Below, one piece after another: positions 7,992-15,082 of a stretch of 25,064 nucleotides of DNA. Within the stretch, counting starts at the first letter, position 1; each line of letters begins with the position of its first letter. A model generated the notes under the pieces. The model saw nothing but the letters and a program-made list of their open reading frames with translations, was not told where the DNA came from and did not search any database. The stretch spans positions 1 to 25,064 of the forward strand of contig CAYSSO010000027.1 in assembly GCA_964433875.1 (NCBI GenBank). Reading direction: 5' to 3'. The stretch is from Athalassotoga sp964433875. GTDB taxonomy: Bacteria; Thermotogota; Thermotogae; Mesoaciditogales; Mesoaciditogaceae. Made by a program: the position numbers and the translations under genes.

Positions 7992-8951
7992 TTGAAAATC
8001 GTGGCATTTGGAGGAGGAACAGGACTTTCAACATTGCTAAGAGGTTTAAAAAAATTTGAGAAGGTAGAGATAACAGCCGTCGTGACGGTCATGGACGATG
8101 GCGGAAGTTCTGGCATCATAAGAGAAGAGTTCGGAATCCTTCCTCCTGGCGATATAAGAAATAACATCGTCGCTCTTGCTCAAGACGAATCTTTGATGGC
8201 CCAAATAATGGCGTACAGATTTCTGGAAGGAACAAGGTTTAAAGATCAAAGCCTCGGCAATCTTATAATAGCCGCGCTTACAAAGATAAATGGAAGTTTT
8301 CCTGCTGCGATAGAAAACATATCTTCAATTCTCGCGATAAAGGGGAAGGTGCTTCCGGTGACCGAAGAATCTGTTCAACTTGTCGCACAGATGTCGGATG
8401 GAAGCATTGTTACTGGCGAGAGCAATATAACAAAGAAAAATGGAAAGATAAAAGAAATAGGTCTTAGCAAGCCTGCAAGGCCTTTTCCAAAGGTAATAGA
8501 AGAGATTTCAAAATCCGATATAGTGATAATCGGACCTGGAAGTCTTTTTACAAGTATAATCCCAAATCTTCTCGTCGATTCGATACCTGAAATTCTTAAA
8601 ACGAAGCCAAAGATACTCGTTGCGAATTTAATGACCCAGCCCGGCGAAACAACTGGAATGAACGCAGAAGAACATTTAAGCATCGTTGAAAGATATCTTA
8701 AATCCGAAATTGACAAAGTTATAGTCAACTCGCAACCGATCCCGCAGGATGTGCTCGAGAGGTATGAAAGGGAAGGCTCAAGGCAGGTCTTATGCGAAAG
8801 TGAAAATTCAAAGTTTGTGAGGTTTCCGATGGTAAAGATCGTAATAGACAAGATGGACGGCCAAAGAAAGATAAGGCACGATCCAGACAAACTTGCAAAA
8901 GCAGTTATGCAAACTATCTCAATGATAATGGGTGGTAAAATTGGAATTTAG
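7992..8951 (+). CDS. yvcK: Gluconeogenesis factor YvcK family protein
   Basis: Member of the YvcK/CofD-like family, 319 residues. It starts with VAFGGGTGLSTLLRGL (glycine-rich phosphate loop, residues about 4-19) and continues with TVMDDGGSSGIIREEFGILPPGDIRNNIVALA, the strongest signature of the family; GPGSLFTSIIPNLLV occurs mid-protein. YvcK in Bacillus is needed for growth on gluconeogenic carbon sources and for normal cell shape, and it binds UDP-sugars. CofD relatives make coenzyme F420 precursors, but the RapZ and WhiA neighbours point to YvcK. TTG at 7992 is supported by GAGGTGA straddling the rapZ stop. Its last bases overlap the whiA start, so expression of the trio is coupled. Confidence 0.93.
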   Translation: MKIVAFGGGTGLSTLLRGLKKFEKVEITAVVTVMDDGGSSGIIREEFGILPPGDIRNNIVALAQDESLMAQIMAYRFLEGTRFKDQSLGNLIIAALTKINGSFPAAIENISSILAIKGKVLPVTEESVQLVAQMSDGSIVTGESNITKKNGKIKEIGLSKPARPFPKVIEEISKSDIVIIGPGSLFTSIIPNLLVDSIPEILKTKPKILVANLMTQPGETTGMNAEEHLSIVERYLKSEIDKVIVNSQPIPQDVLERYEREGSRQVLCESENSKFVRFPMVKIVIDKMDGQRKIRHDPDKLAKAVMQTISMIMGGKIGI

Positions 8952-9849
8952 CATCCAAGTAAAGGAAGAACTTTATCGTGTTCCAATAGATGAAAGACTT
9001 GCCTGCGCTGAACTGGCAGGCTTTTTAAAATTCAAAGGAAACATAGAAATAGGAAGGGATACTTACCTTCTCATAACGCTCAAAGATCCTTCATCTGTCA
9101 GAAGGATAAAATTTCTTCTGAAAAAAGTGGGAGAGAATAAAAATTCTGTTTTTTACAGAAAAAATAGCAGGTTGAATGCGGGAAATATTTTCGAGATAAA
9201 GATGTACGTCGATGACATAAAAGAGTTCATATCCAAAATAGGCCTTGATTTGACCGGAAAGTTACACGACGAATTTTTTAGAGATCCGGCAGTGCTTGGA
9301 GCTTTTTTGAGGGGTGCTTTTATATCGTCCGGGTATATAGCCGATCCTTCAAAATACCATCACTTAGAAATTTACAGTAGGGATCTCGAAATTATAAGAT
9401 GGTTAAAATCGAAACTTGAGAATATCGTTGGAATGGTGGGTTTTATCGTGGATGTAAGGTACGGTTACAGGTTTTACGTAAAAAACGGAGAAACGATAAA
9501 CGAATTTCTAAACTTCATAGGAGCCATAGAATCTTCGAGATTATTCTCTTCCATAATGTCATCGAAAAAGGTAAGTTCGGATATAACCCGAAGTATGAAC
9601 TTCATAGATGCCAATTCAAAGAGAAGTGGTAATGCGAGTTGGAAGCAGATAAACGCAATAAAATTCGTTTCAGATCGGATAGGACTTGAAAACTTCCCGG
9701 AGGATGTGCAGAAGATAGCCAAATTCCGTCTCGAACATCCAGAATTATCTTTAAGCGAGATTGGAAAGATGTTCGATCCACCTCTTTCAAAATCCGTCGT
9801 CTACAGAAGACTATTCAAAATAATTCAAATCGCGGAACGGCAACAATGA
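8941..9849 (+). CDS. whiA: WhiA-type DNA-binding protein
   Basis: WhiA family: an N-terminal domain resembling LAGLIDADG homing endonucleases fused to a C-terminal helix-turn-helix. Visible are SIQVKEELYRVP near the start, AFLRGAFISSGYIADPSKYHHLEI in mid-protein (the second LAGLIDADG-like half), NAKRSGNA-like NSKRSGNASWKQ, and the C-terminal HTH with ELSLSEIGKMFDPPLSKSVVYRRL. In actinobacteria it is a sporulation/division regulator; in Bacillus it influences division and chromosome segregation. That fits a unit that also encodes zapA. TTG 8941 is preferred because GGTGG (8931-8935) precedes it; GTG 8932 is in frame but lacks a site. Both overlap the yvcK end. Length 302 residues is normal. 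A weak AT stem with a T run (9854-9871) follows the gene. Confidence 0.92.
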   Translation: MEFSIQVKEELYRVPIDERLACAELAGFLKFKGNIEIGRDTYLLITLKDPSSVRRIKFLLKKVGENKNSVFYRKNSRLNAGNIFEIKMYVDDIKEFISKIGLDLTGKLHDEFFRDPAVLGAFLRGAFISSGYIADPSKYHHLEIYSRDLEIIRWLKSKLENIVGMVGFIVDVRYGYRFYVKNGETINEFLNFIGAIESSRLFSSIMSSKKVSSDITRSMNFIDANSKRSGNASWKQINAIKFVSDRIGLENFPEDVQKIAKFRLEHPELSLSEIGKMFDPPLSKSVVYRRLFKIIQIAERQQ

Positions 9850-9876
9850 TATCATTAAGTGTTAATTTTTTATCTA

Positions 9877-9905
9877 TTGATTTTAACATTCAGCAATGGT
9901 AGGAT
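9877..9905 (+). promoter_or_regulatory. Promoter of the APC permease leader
   Basis: TTGATT (9877-9882), a 17-base spacer, and TAGGAT (9900-9905) preceded by TGG, so it also fits an extended -10. It lies 23 bases upstream of the leader ORF start and is the best-formed promoter in the window. A transcript would start near 9912. Confidence 0.55.
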
Positions 9906-9927
9906 AATCCCAAAAGGAGAAAAGATT

Positions 9928-10002
9928 ATGAATTTATGGTCTGAATTAAATCTCAACAGAAAGCATGATAAGTATCTGCCCGGTGAAGGAGCGGATATTT
10001 GA
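9928..10002 (+). CDS. Putative 24-residue leader peptide
   Basis: A short ORF with a strong ribosome binding site (AAAGGAG at 9913-9919, 8 bases before the ATG). The peptide begins MNLWSELNLNRK, ends LPGEGADI, and stops with TGA at 10000-10002. It has three Leu, three Asn and one Trp in its first ten residues and no long run of one amino acid. The last third of the ORF covers the 5' arm of the antiterminator-like stem, and the stop codon lies in the inner hairpin. This is the geometry of an attenuator leader peptide. The ORF is below usual annotation length and its coding status is inferred only from the ribosome binding site and position. Confidence 0.5.
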   Translation: MNLWSELNLNRKHDKYLPGEGADI

Positions 10003-10039
10003 TCGTGCTTTAATCAAATAGATAGCTAATTCACCGGGC
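9978..10039 (+). promoter_or_regulatory. Antiterminator-like stem in the APC permease leader
   Basis: GCCCGGTGAA (9978-9987) pairs perfectly, 10 bp, with TTCACCGGGC (10030-10039). Inside it TATTTGAT (9996-10003) pairs with ATCAAATA (10013-10020), leaving an asymmetric purine-rich internal loop (GGAGCGGA opposite GATAGCTAA). The 3' arm shares GGGC (10036-10039) with the base of the following terminator, so the two full structures compete. This could be an attenuator or a small riboswitch; it matches no class I recognise. Confidence 0.6.
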
Positions 10040-10069
10040 CACATCTGAAAGATGTGGCCCTTTTAATTT
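10036..10069 (+). terminator. Intrinsic terminator before the APC permease (attenuator)
   Basis: GGGCCACATCT (10036-10046), a GAA loop, and AGATGTGGCCC (10050-10060) form a perfect 11-bp stem followed by TTTTAATTT. It lies only a few bases before the ribosome binding site (GGAGGTG, 10070-10076) of the permease gene, so it should cut transcription before that gene unless the alternative stem forms. Confidence 0.75.
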
Positions 10070-10080
10070 GGAGGTGCTTT

Positions 10081-11934
10081 ATGGAAGTAAAAGAAAAGAT
10101 AAGCGCAGAAGAATCTGACAGGAAATTGAAAAAAGTATTAACTTTCCAGGATTTATTCTTTCTTTCTATGGGCGGGATAATAGGTTCTGGATGGTTACTT
10201 GGAGTTGCGGCAGGTGCCGGAACGGCAGGACCTGCCTCTGTACTTTCATGGATAATTGGCGGTGTAATAGTGCTTTTTATCGCTCTGACTCTTGCCGAAG
10301 TGGCCGGATCGATACCCAAAAGCGGGGCAATAGTGAGATATCCGCACTTGAGTTATGGAAGTTACACCGGCTTTATCTTTGGATGGGCTTACCTGATAGG
10401 CGCGATAACAACTCCGACGATAGAGGCCGAAGCGGTTTTGAATTACGTTTCAACTTATGTGTCGGGATTGTTCAGAACCGTTAACAATGTGGCAGTTCTC
10501 ACGCCATTTGGAATTTTAATCGGAATATTTCTGATCATGGGCTTCTTCCTTTTAAACTGGTTCGGAATAAAATTCCTTGGAAGGTTCAACAGCATCGCCA
10601 CATGGTGGAAATTAATCCTTCCTGTTCTTACATTTGTCTTTTTGCTTTTCATGTTTAACAGTTCTAACTTCGTCTCTTATAATGGTTTTGCTCCTATGGG
10701 GATCGGAAGTATCTTTTATGCCATCCCGGCAGCCGGAATAATCTTTTCCTACCTCGGATTCAGACAAGCCGTTGAATTTGGAGGAGAGGCAAAAAACCCG
10801 CAAAGAGATATACCAAAAGCCACAATTTTATCGATAATTGCGGCTATAGCGCTTTATTCCTTGCTTCAAGTAGCCTTCATAGGAGCGATAAAATGGCCTG
10901 CCGGAATTAACTGGACAAATCTGACATCGAGCGATCTCGGAACTTCTCCATTTTTCACAGAATTAAAGTACAGTGGAATAGCGTTATTTGCGGCATTCGC
11001 AGAACTTTTACTGATAGACGCGTGGATCTCCCCAAGCGGAACTGGCTGGATATATCTTGGAACAAGTTCAAGGGTGCTTTATGGAATGGCAGCAGATGGA
11101 TATCTACCTTCTTCGCTTTTAAAATTGCACAGAAAAACCAAGGTTCCTTATTTTGCACTTATCGTGTCCACCGTTATAGGCGTCTTTTTCTTTTTACCAT
11201 TTCCTTCATGGTATCTTTTCGTCGGATTTTCGACAAGCGCAACTGTGCTAACGTATATCATAAGCCCAATAGCCTTGCAGATATTCAGAAAAAATGCGCC
11301 CGAAATCAAAAGGCCATTCAAACTTTCGTACGCTTCGATAATATCTCCGATAGCCTTTGTCGGAGGTGCCATGATAGTTTACTGGTCTGGAATTACGACG
11401 CTTACCATGATAATCTACGCAACATTCGTTGGAATACCGATCTTTTATATCACCTATGTGCCAAACAAATTAAAAATATCAAAAAGTTTTTCCTACACAG
11501 TGGCCTTCATAGAGTTCATCACATCAATCTCATCAATAATCTTAAATTACATGTACGTTTTGTATCCTCCATCGGATGAGTCGATGATCGTAAAAAATCT
11601 CGTCTTTATGACAACTTCGATAGCGTCTTTTGCCGTCTTTTTAGTATCGACATGGCTTACCTCTAAAAAGATGGAAAGAGATAAAGTTATATTCACAAGC
11701 GCTTACTGGCTTTTCGCTCTTCTATTTTCAACGCTTCTTGTCTCTTATTTCGGAAGTTTTGGAATAGACACGGTAATTTCATTTCCATGGGACACGCTTC
11801 TTATGATTCCCATTTACACGGTGATATATTTCTTTGCCGTTAGGGCTGGATACAAAACTGAGGACCTTCAGAAAATAATAGAGGAACAGTACGAATTACC
11901 AATGTTACCGGAGATCAAAAATGGGAAAGACTAA
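10081..11934 (+). CDS. APC-family amino-acid permease
   Basis: Integral membrane amino-acid transporter of the APC superfamily. The start carries the family signature: LTFQDLFFLSMGGIIGSGWLLG (helix 1 with its unwound GxIGSG motif that binds the substrate backbone) and then LAEVAGSIPKSGAIVRYPHLSYGSYTGFIFGW. A conserved cytoplasmic loop, FRQAVEFGGEAKNPQRDIPKA, appears before helix 6. At 617 residues it is longer than the common 450-500, with about 14 predicted helices; two extra ones lie in the last third. It ends with a soluble tail. ATG 10081 is fixed by GGAGGTG at 10070-10076. The substrate cannot be read from sequence. It has its own promoter and a terminator-bearing leader, so it is probably induced on demand. 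Confidence 0.88.
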   Translation: MEVKEKISAEESDRKLKKVLTFQDLFFLSMGGIIGSGWLLGVAAGAGTAGPASVLSWIIGGVIVLFIALTLAEVAGSIPKSGAIVRYPHLSYGSYTGFIFGWAYLIGAITTPTIEAEAVLNYVSTYVSGLFRTVNNVAVLTPFGILIGIFLIMGFFLLNWFGIKFLGRFNSIATWWKLILPVLTFVFLLFMFNSSNFVSYNGFAPMGIGSIFYAIPAAGIIFSYLGFRQAVEFGGEAKNPQRDIPKATILSIIAAIALYSLLQVAFIGAIKWPAGINWTNLTSSDLGTSPFFTELKYSGIALFAAFAELLLIDAWISPSGTGWIYLGTSSRVLYGMAADGYLPSSLLKLHRKTKVPYFALIVSTVIGVFFFLPFPSWYLFVGFSTSATVLTYIISPIALQIFRKNAPEIKRPFKLSYASIISPIAFVGGAMIVYWSGITTLTMIIYATFVGIPIFYITYVPNKLKISKSFSYTVAFIEFITSISSIILNYMYVLYPPSDESMIVKNLVFMTTSIASFAVFLVSTWLTSKKMERDKVIFTSAYWLFALLFSTLLVSYFGSFGIDTVISFPWDTLLMIPIYTVIYFFAVRAGYKTEDLQKIIEEQYELPMLPEIKNGKD

Positions 11935-11948
11935 AGAGACGAAATATG

Positions 11949-11957
11949 TGGTATAAT
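11949..11957 (+). promoter_or_regulatory. Extended -10 promoter of rubrerythrin
   Basis: TGGTATAAT is a perfect extended -10 (TGnTATAAT; hexamer 11952-11957). No -35 box is recognisable; the hexamer 17 bases upstream is GACTAA, at the permease stop codon. Transcription would start about 35 bases before the rubrerythrin ATG. Confidence 0.7.
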
Positions 11958-11997
11958 GTAGTTGCTATCGAATACCATTTTCAAAGGAGGTAGTAAA

Positions 11998-12507
11998 ATG
12001 AAACAGATGACTTCTGATTTTTTGAAGGCCGCTTTTGCAGGTGAATCTCAAGCACACATGAGATACGCGATCTTTGCCGAAGAAGCAGAAAAGAAGGGAC
12101 TTAAAAAACTGGCAAATCTCTTCAAGGCGATCTCTTATGCCGAGTATGTTCATGCTAAAAACCATTACAATGCTTTAAAGATGATCGGCGATCCCGCTTT
12201 TAACATCCAGCAATGCATCGACGGTGAAAATTTTGAAGTTGAAGAAATGTATCCGGTCTACAACAATACGGCAAAGTTTCAGGGTGAAAAGGAAGCCGAA
12301 AGGACAACGCACTTTGCTCTTGAGGCTGAAAAGATTCACAGAGAAATGTACAAAAACGCCAAAAAACTCGCTGCGGAGGGCAAAGATTACACCGCCGACA
12401 AGATCTACATTTGCCCGGTCTGCGGATACACAGTTGAAGGTGTTCCTCCCGAGAAATGTCCTATCTGCGGAGCGCCCAAGAGCGCTTTCGTGGAATTTAA
12501 AGCATAA
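11998..12507 (+). CDS. rbr: Rubrerythrin
   Basis: Cytoplasmic non-haem di-iron peroxidase that reduces hydrogen peroxide, a standard oxidative-stress enzyme of anaerobes. The 169-residue protein has the N-terminal ferritin-like four-helix domain with iron ligands Glu16, the ExxH pair Glu49/His52 and the second ExxH pair Glu111/His114, then a C-terminal rubredoxin-like domain with CPVC at 139-142 and CPIC at 154-157 binding one iron. It is a little shorter than the 190-residue classical form but complete. ATG 11998 has a near-perfect site (AAAGGAGG, 11983-11990). It has its own strong promoter and could read through into fliI, though a GC-rich hairpin lies between them. Confidence 0.95.
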   Translation: MKQMTSDFLKAAFAGESQAHMRYAIFAEEAEKKGLKKLANLFKAISYAEYVHAKNHYNALKMIGDPAFNIQQCIDGENFEVEEMYPVYNNTAKFQGEKEAERTTHFALEAEKIHREMYKNAKKLAAEGKDYTADKIYICPVCGYTVEGVPPEKCPICGAPKSAFVEFKA

Positions 12508-12512
12508 AATTT

Positions 12513-12529
12513 GCGCGCCTATGGCGCGC
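12513..12529 (+). repeat. GC-rich hairpin between rubrerythrin and fliI
   Basis: GCGCGCC (12513-12519), TAT loop, GGCGCGC (12523-12529): a perfect 7-bp stem of only G and C in an AT-rich genome. It lacks a T run (TTGCC follows), so it is a poor intrinsic terminator. It ends five bases before the fliI ATG, where a ribosome binding site would be expected, and may control fliI translation or protect the rubrerythrin mRNA 3' end. Confidence 0.55.
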
Positions 12530-12534
12530 TTGCC

Positions 12535-13842
12535 ATGAAAGAAATATTTGAATCTGTAAAAAAAGAAATTGAAAGAGGCTCCCTTTGGAAAGTGATGGGG
12601 CGGATCGATAAAGTTGTTGGATTAACAATAGAATCGATAGGCCCCAATGTTTCTATGGGGGAACTTTGTGAGATAGACGCAAATGGTCAGAAGGTTTTGG
12701 CAGAGGTTGTTGGATTCAAAGAAAACAAGATAATATTAATGCCGCTCGGCGATATAGAAGGTCTCACAGTAGGAAGTACTATCACCGGAAGCGGCGATAA
12801 ACTCTTTGTGCCTGTCGGCGAGGTCATGTTAGGCAGGATAATAGATGGCCTTGGAAATCCAATAGACGATAAGCCTCTTCTTGCTTACAAACGCTATCCC
12901 CTTAATTCTCCTCCTCCAAACCCAATAAAAAGGAAGATGATAAATGAACCTTTTCCTGTTGGCATAAAAGCCATAGATGCGTTTTTGACCATCGGAAGGG
13001 GGCAAAGGATAGGCATATTTTCAGGTAGTGGCGTTGGTAAATCAACCTTAATGGGCATGATAGCAAGAAATTGTGTGTCCGATGTCAACGTGATATGTTT
13101 GGTTGGAGAGAGGGGCCGTGAGGTAAGAGAATTCATAGAAAGAGATTTGGGCGATGCCATCTCAAGATCCGTTGTTGTTGTTTCAACAAGCGATAAACCT
13201 GCGCTTGTAAGGGTTAAGGCTATCTTCACCGCTACTGCAATAGCAGAGTATTTCAGAGACCTCGGGAAGAATGTTTTGTTGATGGTAGATTCACTTACAA
13301 GATTTGCCCTTGCGCAAAGAGAGGTTGGACTTGCGATAGGTGAGCCACCAACTACAAGAGGATACCCTCCAAGCGTTTTCGCGATCTTTCCAAAGATTCT
13401 CGAGAGAGCGGGCAATTCTGATAGAGGATCTATAACCGGCATATACACAGTCCTCGTGGAGGGAGACGATTTGAATGAACCGGTAAGTGACACTGCGCGT
13501 GGAATTTTAGATGGGCATATAGTCCTTTCAAGAGAACTGGCAAATGCAAATCATTACCCTGCGATAGATGTCTTAAAGAGTATAAGCAGGGTCATGCCGT
13601 ATGTTGTTGACAGAGATCTTATTGCTTATACAGGCATTGCAAGGGATCTTATGTCAACCTATGCCTCTGTCAAAGACATGATAAGCGTTGGAGCGTACAA
13701 GATCGGAACAGATCCAAAGATAGACAGATCAATAAAGTTTCAGGATAAAATAGAATCATTCTTAAAACAATCAGTTGAAGAAAAGCCTAATTTTGAAGAG
13801 ATACAAAGGAAGATCAAAGAAATAGTCGATTCTACCTCTTGA
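12535..13842 (+). CDS. fliI: Flagellar export-apparatus ATPase FliI
   Basis: Hexameric ATPase that powers or assists type III export of flagellar subunits at the base of the flagellum. The 435-residue protein has an N-terminal beta-barrel (VMGRIDKVVGLTIESIGPNVSMGELCEI), Walker A GSGVGKS at about 164-170, Walker B NVLLMVDSLTRFA, and GEPPTTRGYPPSVFAIFPKILERAGN, characteristic of FliI/YscN rather than F1 beta subunits. It stands alone: no fliH, fliJ or other flagellar gene is nearby. ATG 12535 has no Shine-Dalgarno sequence, only a GC hairpin just before it; an in-frame TTG at 12511 lies next to that hairpin and also lacks a site. The last 11 bases overlap the stop of the convergent MFS gene. 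A virulence-type secretion ATPase is unlikely in this context. Confidence 0.92.
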   Translation: MKEIFESVKKEIERGSLWKVMGRIDKVVGLTIESIGPNVSMGELCEIDANGQKVLAEVVGFKENKIILMPLGDIEGLTVGSTITGSGDKLFVPVGEVMLGRIIDGLGNPIDDKPLLAYKRYPLNSPPPNPIKRKMINEPFPVGIKAIDAFLTIGRGQRIGIFSGSGVGKSTLMGMIARNCVSDVNVICLVGERGREVREFIERDLGDAISRSVVVVSTSDKPALVRVKAIFTATAIAEYFRDLGKNVLLMVDSLTRFALAQREVGLAIGEPPTTRGYPPSVFAIFPKILERAGNSDRGSITGIYTVLVEGDDLNEPVSDTARGILDGHIVLSRELANANHYPAIDVLKSISRVMPYVVDRDLIAYTGIARDLMSTYASVKDMISVGAYKIGTDPKIDRSIKFQDKIESFLKQSVEEKPNFEEIQRKIKEIVDSTS

Positions 13843-15079
13843 TCTTCAAGACAAGGTAAAGCGTCCACAAAGAAGAAAGCGCCGCTATCAAAAAGATAAT
13901 CCTGTAAGCATCTACAACGAATATATTCAGATTGAATTTTAAAGATGCAAATGCGAGAAATAAAAGACCGGATATGAGATTACCTCCAAAAGATGCAAGA
14001 TTCGTCACACTTGCGTATATTGAAAAGGCTTCGGTCTTTCCAAAGTTAGGTACTATTTCCATCAAAAAGTTGAATGAGATAAGGCCCGTTCCAGCCGTTG
14101 CTATTATTCCTATTGCCATTTGAAATGGAATCATGTAATATATGGACGGGATTGCAAATACCCATCCGAATGTCAAAAGGGTCTGAACTGTGAGCGTCAG
14201 TTTGAGTATTCTTAAATTTCCATATCTGTCTCCGAGTCTTCCCCATATTGGTTGAAAGATTGTGGCCGCAACCGTAGAGGCTACTGTGAGTATACCGAGC
14301 ATGGCATAGTCGTATTTAAAAACTTCTATCATCAAAACAGTTGCGTAAGGGCCGACAAGGTTCATCGTGAAGATCCACAAAGACAAAGTTATAAGGTAAG
14401 ACCTGTAAAGAGACGGAATTTTGAGGACTTCAAAAATAGCAGAGGAATTTATAACCGGTACATTGAGCCCTGGTTCTTCGTCCTGAAGTTTAAGTGAATA
14501 CCAATCTAAAGTGCCAAAAATAGATCCTACCAAGAAAATCACGAAAAAAGCCAAAAATCCCTTTCCAAGCGTGTCGAGCAGGTAACCTGCGATAAGTAAA
14601 GAGGGAATCGCGACGAGGCCCGTTATAAAATTTCTTATGCCAAAGTACCTTCCCCTTATTGAAGGATCGACTACCTCAGACATCCACGTCTGCCATGGGG
14701 ACCCGACAACGGAGGTCAAGACTTCGATAAAGAAGAAGATCAAAAGAGCTGCCCATACTTTTATTCCTTGTGGTAAAAAATAGGTAAGAGCGATCAAAAA
14801 AAAGATTGGCCTTGAAATCGAGACCAGGGAAAGTATAAATCTTTTTTTGCTCGTGAATCGTCGGGCGAGCATTAAGGAAATTGGTTGAATAACGCTTGCA
14901 AGAGGTATAAATGAAGAATAAATAGACATTATAAAAGGGCTTGCACCAAGCCAGAGAAAGAAACCAACTAAATACGAATTTCCTCCGAATCCACCTGTAA
15001 AAGCGCCCCATACCGTTGCAAAAGATCCTTCAACGATAGAAATAAACCTTGCGTGTTTCTTTTGAGAGGGGGTTAACAT
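13832..15079 (-). CDS. MFS transporter, substrate unknown
   Basis: Twelve-helix major facilitator of 415 residues, inner membrane. The chain alternates hydrophobic segments throughout, with family-type loops: DPSIRGRYFGIRNF after helix 4 and WGRLGDRYGNLRILK (motif A-like GRLGDRYG) between helices 8 and 9. The first half begins EGSFATVWGAFTGGFGGNSYLVGFFLWLGA. Nothing identifies the substrate. The ATG follows the chemoreceptor stop by three bases, and GGAG further upstream lies within the end of that gene, so it is co-transcribed and probably coupled. It is the last gene of the di-iron protein/chemoreceptor unit and its final 11 bases overlap the fliI stop on the other strand. The link with sensing could be efflux of a signal or toxic compound, but that is speculation. 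Confidence 0.85.
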   Translation of the reverse strand: MLTPSQKKHARFISIVEGSFATVWGAFTGGFGGNSYLVGFFLWLGASPFIMSIYSSFIPLASVIQPISLMLARRFTSKKRFILSLVSISRPIFFLIALTYFLPQGIKVWAALLIFFFIEVLTSVVGSPWQTWMSEVVDPSIRGRYFGIRNFITGLVAIPSLLIAGYLLDTLGKGFLAFFVIFLVGSIFGTLDWYSLKLQDEEPGLNVPVINSSAIFEVLKIPSLYRSYLITLSLWIFTMNLVGPYATVLMIEVFKYDYAMLGILTVASTVAATIFQPIWGRLGDRYGNLRILKLTLTVQTLLTFGWVFAIPSIYYMIPFQMAIGIIATAGTGLISFNFLMEIVPNFGKTEAFSIYASVTNLASFGGNLISGLLFLAFASLKFNLNIFVVDAYRIIFLIAALSSLWTLYLVLKIKR

Positions 15080-15082
15080 TTA

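Noticed and set aside
9978..10060. T-box or known amino-acid riboswitch (lysine, glycine, SAM) upstream of the permease
   Set aside because: No T-box sequence (AGGGTGGNACCGCG) and none of the known aptamer core motifs; the leader is also too short for a lysine element.
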